A stretch of 28,465 nucleotides of DNA. Source: Rhodobacter sp. GTDB taxonomy: Bacteria; Pseudomonadota; Alphaproteobacteria; Rhodobacterales; Rhodobacteraceae. The position numbers and the translations under genes are program-made. The stretch lies in the NCBI GenBank assembly GCA_013824055.1, contig PNNE01000368.1, positions 1-28,465 on the forward strand. Direction: 5' to 3'. Numbering within the stretch: position 1 is the stretch's first letter; every line of letters starts with the position of its first letter. The notes beneath the pieces are model-generated. The model worked only from the letters and a program-made list of their open reading frames with translations, was not told the DNA's origin and made no database searches. Positions 25,724 to 28,465 of this stretch are shown in pieces.

Positions 25724-26560
25724 TCAAAGCCGCGTCAGCATCACGCCCGCCACGATGATCAGCGCCGCCGCCGCCTTTTCCCGCGTCATCCTCTCGCCAA
25801 AGATCAGCCAGCCGATCAGCACCGCGAACAGGATCGAGGTTTCCCGCAGCGCCGCAACCACTGCGATCGGCGCGGTGGTCATCGCCCAGATCGACACCGC
25901 ATAGGCCCCATAGCTGGCGGCCGAGGCGACCGAGCCCAATCGCCAGGCCTGCCGGTCACGCGGGATCACGTCCCAACCCCGCAGCGCAAGCATCCCCAGC
26001 GTGAAGAACACTCCGTCCGCCACGAAGACCCAGGCCACATAGGCGGCGGGAGAGCCCGAGACCCGTGCGCCCATCCCGTCGATCAGCGTGTAGGTCGCCG
26101 TCGCGCAGGCCGAGCCGAGGGCGAAGGGCAAGAGCTTGCGGTCCTCGCCACTGGTGAACACGCCGCGCGCCATCAGCAGGATGCCGGTCGCCACCACCGC
26201 GATGCCGATGTATTCCTGCTGCGTGACCGCGTCGGTCAGGAAGGCCGCGCCGAAGACCGCGACGATCATCGGGGCGGCGCCGCGCGCGATGGGGTAGACC
26301 CGGCTCAGGTCGCCCCGGTCATAGGCATAGGTCAGGAAGAACTTGTAGGCGAAATGCGTGCAGCCCGCCGCGATGACCCAGGGGATCGCGGCCGGGTCGA
26401 TCGCCGGAGTCAGCATCACCACGGCAAGGCCGATCGGCACCTCGACGATGGACAGGATCACCATCCCGCCGACCTTCGAGGTTCCCACCTTGATCAGCGC
26501 ATTCCACAGCGCATGCAGGAAAGCCGCGCCAAGGACAGCCAGAAAGACGCCAAGGGTCAA
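25724..26560 (-). CDS. EamA/DMT-family permease
   Basis: 278-residue membrane protein with about ten hydrophobic helices in two EamA repeats, the drug/metabolite transporter superfamily. The first repeat begins LGVFLAVLGAAFLHALWNAL and the second LPFALGSACATATYTLIDGM; it ends with LRETSILFAVLIGWLIFGER, a typical EamA closing motif. The substrate is not predictable. The start appears to be TTG at 26560, because an in-frame TAA lies about 12 codons upstream and no ATG or GTG occurs between it and the first helix. It is convergent with pcs. Confidence 0.85.
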   Translation of the reverse strand: MTLGVFLAVLGAAFLHALWNALIKVGTSKVGGMVILSIVEVPIGLAVVMLTPAIDPAAIPWVIAAGCTHFAYKFFLTYAYDRGDLSRVYPIARGAAPMIVAVFGAAFLTDAVTQQEYIGIAVVATGILLMARGVFTSGEDRKLLPFALGSACATATYTLIDGMGARVSGSPAAYVAWVFVADGVFFTLGMLALRGWDVIPRDRQAWRLGSVASAASYGAYAVSIWAMTTAPIAVVAALRETSILFAVLIGWLIFGERMTREKAAAALIIVAGVMLTRL

Positions 26561-26679
26561 GAAGCACCCGTCATGAAACCGTTACATGCAGGCCTAAGCC
26601 CCGGCGCGCACGCAGGCAAGCCATGCGATAGGTCCAGCGCCGATCATTCGTCAGGCCTGCCCTGCCGCACCCCCGGCGC

Positions 26680-27162
26680 TCAGATCAGCAGCGCCCCTTC
26701 ATGACGCAAGAGCGCCGCCTTCGTCTCCACCCCGCCGGGTGCCGAAAAGCCGCCAAACCAGTGCGTTCCCGTAACCCGGTGGCAGGGGATGATGATCGGC
26801 AACGGGTTCGCCCCGCAGGCCTGTCCCACGGCCTGCGCCGGAGCGCCAACCGCCTTGGCGATCTGACCATAGGTCCGCGTCTCGCCCCAGGGGATCGCTG
26901 CCATCGCCCGCCGCACCTCCGCGTGCAACCCCGTGCCCCAGTCCAGCGGCAGATCGAACCGCCTGAGCCGCCCCTCGAAACAGGCCGTCAGCTGCGCCAG
27001 CCCCTCGGCCAGAAGCGCGCTTTGCCCGGCAATCTCCGGCAACCGCCATTCCAGTCCCACCAGCAGCCCGTCGCGCTCCACCAGGCTGAGCGGGCCGAAC
27101 GGCCCGATGCTCCCCGCCCGGATCCCCGCCCGGATCACCGCCGGGGTCACCGCCCGGATCAC
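26680..27162 (-). CDS. ogt: Methylated-DNA-[protein]-cysteine S-methyltransferase
   Basis: About 160-residue DNA repair protein that removes O6-alkyl groups from guanine onto its own cysteine. The acceptor Cys127 lies in IIIPCHRVTG. The wing and helix motif GETRTYGQIAKAVGAPAQAV is complete, and the end WFGGFSAPGGVETKAALLRH is typical of Ogt. No N-terminal Ada domain is present. The likely start is GTG at 27162, overlapping the LysR stop as GTGA; GTGs at 27150 and 27138 are also possible because the first 16 codons are a repeat of a 12-base unit. It is co-transcribed with the LysR gene. Confidence 0.87.
   Translation of the reverse strand: MIRAVTPAVIRAGIRAGSIGPFGPLSLVERDGLLVGLEWRLPEIAGQSALLAEGLAQLTACFEGRLRRFDLPLDWGTGLHAEVRRAMAAIPWGETRTYGQIAKAVGAPAQAVGQACGANPLPIIIPCHRVTGTHWFGGFSAPGGVETKAALLRHEGALLI
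27115..27162. repeat. Four tandem 12-bp units at the 5' end of ogt
   Basis: Four consecutive copies of CGCCCGGATCAC-like units (27115-27126, 27127-27138, 27139-27150, 27151-27162). Copies 2 and 4 are identical, copy 1 differs at one base and copy 3 at two. On the coding strand they specify VIRA-VTPA-VIRA-GIRA, and three of the four begin with GTG, so each could serve as a start codon. Confidence 0.8.
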
Positions 27163-28040
27163 CGCTGCCCCTCGCGCAGCGGAGCGAAGGCCTGCCGCAG
27201 CACATCGGCCATCCCTTCCACCGCCGGAGAGGTGCCCCGCGGGTTGCGCCGCAGCACCACCCTGGCGCTGTCCACGATGGGAAACCCGTCTTCCGTCGTC
27301 AGCTCGCGACATCCCGCAGGGATCGTGCTGCGCGACAGCGGGGCAATCGCCATTCCGTTCGTCACCGCCACCCGGAAGCCCCCCGCCATGTCGCAGGCCC
27401 AGGCCGCGCGCCAGTCGATGCCCAGCCGGTTCAGCGAGCCTTCCACGTAATCCCGGCTCCACTCCGACTGGAAATACATCGCCACCGGCACTGGCCGCCG
27501 CAGGTGCTGGGCATGCGTCACCGAGGTCACCCAGACCGTGGGGTCGATGCACAGGACCTCGCCCTCCTGGACGTATTGCCAATCGTAGATCACCCCCAGG
27601 TCGATCTCGTCGGCCTCCAGCGCCGCGATCTGCGCCGTGGAATGATCCACCCGGACCGAGACCTGGACCCCTTCGTGCCGTTCGTCAAAGGCCGCCAGCG
27701 CGCGCGGCAGGACCGTCCCGGAATATTCGTCCGGGATCCCCACCCGCACCGGCCCGACCAGAGGTTTCTCGCGCAGCGCAATCGCCGCTTCATCCAGCAA
27801 GGCCACGACCCGGCGCGCATAGGGCACCAGCTGCTCGCCGCGCGGGGTCAGCACCACGCCGCGCGCCTGACGGTCAAACAGGGGCTGGCCCAGGCTTTGC
27901 TCCAGCCGCTTGACCTGCAGGCTGACCGCCGATTGCGTCCGGTAAAGCCGCCCCGCCGCCGCCGTGACGGACCCGGCATCCGCCACTGCCAGAAAGCTGC
28001 GCATCAGGTCGCTGTCCAGCGGCTGCATTGGTCCACCCAT
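27159..28040 (-). CDS. LysR-family transcriptional regulator
   Basis: 293-residue LysR-type regulator. The helix-turn-helix is clear (VADAGSVTAAAGRLYRTQSA, then SLQVKRLEQSLGQPLFDRQA), with the substrate-binding domain after about residue 95 (PVRVGIPDEYSGTVLPRALA). ATG at 28040 (MGGPMQPLDSDLM) or 28028 may be the start. Its stop overlaps the GTG of ogt. It is divergent from the DUF1127 gene; a CAAAC-N6-GTTTG inverted repeat lies between them and could be its binding site. The effector is unknown. Confidence 0.9.
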   Translation of the reverse strand: MGGPMQPLDSDLMRSFLAVADAGSVTAAAGRLYRTQSAVSLQVKRLEQSLGQPLFDRQARGVVLTPRGEQLVPYARRVVALLDEAAIALREKPLVGPVRVGIPDEYSGTVLPRALAAFDERHEGVQVSVRVDHSTAQIAALEADEIDLGVIYDWQYVQEGEVLCIDPTVWVTSVTHAQHLRRPVPVAMYFQSEWSRDYVEGSLNRLGIDWRAAWACDMAGGFRVAVTNGMAIAPLSRSTIPAGCRELTTEDGFPIVDSARVVLRRNPRGTSPAVEGMADVLRQAFAPLREGQR

Positions 28041-28062
28041 GAGTCATACTTATGTCACCCAT

Positions 28063-28078
28063 CAAACCTATTCGTTTG
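28063..28078. promoter_or_regulatory. Inverted repeat between LysR and DUF1127 genes
   Basis: CAAAC-N6-GTTTG is a perfect 5-bp inverted repeat in an A+T-richer stretch between the two divergent genes. It is a candidate operator for the LysR protein, though short. Confidence 0.35.
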
Positions 28079-28129
28079 TGAAATGTCAAAGGCAGTCCTA
28101 TCTCTGGGCTTCAAGCAAAGGAGTCCATC

Positions 28130-28345
28130 ATGTTCGCCCGCCTCTTCGCCCTGCTGCAGCTGCGCCGTTCGACTGCGTTCCTGCTGGAACGCGAAGACGA
28201 TCACTTGCTGGACGACATCGGCCTGACCCGCGCCGAGCTTCTGGCCCTGCGCCGCGGCGACATCCTCGCCGACGCGCAGGTCAAGACCCTGCGCTTTCAT
28301 TCGACGCCGACGCCCCGCGGTCTCCCCGTAGGCGGTTCGGCCTGA
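28130..28345 (+). CDS. DUF1127 family small protein
   Basis: 71-residue protein with a DUF1127 (YjiS-like) core, LLDDIGLTRAELLALRRGDI, at about residues 26-45. Alphaproteobacterial members of this family have been linked to RNA metabolism and to phosphate or stress responses, but no function can be assigned here. The ATG at 28130 has a strong AAGGAG seven bases upstream. It is a single-gene unit bounded by the divergent LysR gene and a strong terminator. Confidence 0.87.
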   Translation: MFARLFALLQLRRSTAFLLEREDDHLLDDIGLTRAELLALRRGDILADAQVKTLRFHSTPTPRGLPVGGSA

Positions 28346-28347
28346 CT

Positions 28348-28384
28348 CTTCGCCGGGGGTCCGGGGCCCCCGGCGAAGATTTTT
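28348..28384. terminator. Strong intrinsic terminator, DUF1127 gene (convergent with ileS)
   Basis: A perfect 12-bp stem (CTTCGCCGGGGG pairing with CCCCCGGCGAAG) with a seven-base loop is followed by ATTTTT. It starts 2 bases after the DUF1127 stop codon and ends just before the ileS stop, so it sits between two convergent genes. The T-run is only on the plus strand. Confidence 0.9.
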
Positions 28385-28387
28385 CCC

Positions 28388-28465
28388 TCACCCCAGCGCG
28401 TCGTTGCACCGCTGGCAGGTGCCGGGATGCTTGTGCGTGCCCACGTCCGGCAAGACGCGCCAGCA
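28388..28465 (-). CDS. ileS: Isoleucyl-tRNA synthetase, C-terminal fragment (cut by window edge)
   Basis: The last 25 codons of a gene entering from the right edge. They encode CWRVLPDVGTHKHPG, then TCQRCNDALG and a stop. The Cys-Trp and Cys-x2-Cys arrangement with DVG between matches the C-terminal zinc-binding segment of isoleucyl-tRNA synthetase. Only the end is visible, so the call rests on this short motif. Confidence 0.65.
   Translation of the reverse strand, partial: CWRVLPDVGTHKHPGTCQRCNDALG

Noticed and set aside
23775..25727. Long minus-strand open frame (650 codons) opposite DUF484, xerC and pcs
   Set aside because: It spans three well-supported genes on the other strand and its translation is biased and unrecognisable.

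Overview
The window is about two-thirds G+C, densely coded, and reads as alphaproteobacterial chromosome, most likely Rhodobacteraceae. Pointers are the phosphatidylcholine synthase, the DUF484-xerC pair, the NasST-controlled assimilatory nitrate cluster, the DUF1127 gene and the chains of ATGA start/stop overlaps. No rRNA, tRNA, CRISPR array, insertion sequence or prophage was recognised.

Region 1 (62-11136): a ten-gene minus-strand operon for importing and hydrolysing a biuret-like or ureide compound, with a divergent LysR regulator. In transcription order it holds allophanate hydrolase (atzF-like), an Fe(II)/2-oxoglutarate oxygenase, a Tat-exported BMP-family binding protein, two permeases, biuret hydrolase (biuH), a double-domain ABC ATPase, a second cysteine hydrolase, a 5-formyl-THF cyclo-ligase-like protein and an AtzH/HpxZ-like NTF2 protein. 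BiuH would turn biuret into allophanate, and allophanate hydrolase would release ammonia and CO2. The other enzymes suggest the imported compound is larger than biuret. The LysR-operon intergenic region carries three inverted repeats, one a textbook T-N11-A LysR box.

Region 2 (11479-22957, minus strand): assimilatory nitrate reduction. The order is nasT and nasS (nitrate-sensing antitermination pair), a leader with a terminator-like hairpin, nrtA, nrtB and a tandem-ATPase nrtCD (nitrate ABC importer), nirB and nirD (NADH nitrite reductase), then nasA (nitrate reductase). Regions 1 and 2 are both nitrogen-acquisition modules.

Region 3 (23266-28465): housekeeping-type genes. These are DUF484, xerC, pcs, an EamA permease, ogt overlapping a LysR gene, a divergent DUF1127 small protein, a strong terminator, and the C-terminal end of ileS.

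Four genes (the AtzH-like gene, atzF-like, nasA with two events, nrtCD) are interrupted by 1-2 base frame changes. All five can be explained as missing bases, four of them in short G/C runs, with good homology on both sides. This pattern fits sequencing or consensus error better than gene decay, so these genes are listed as CDS with the frameshift noted.
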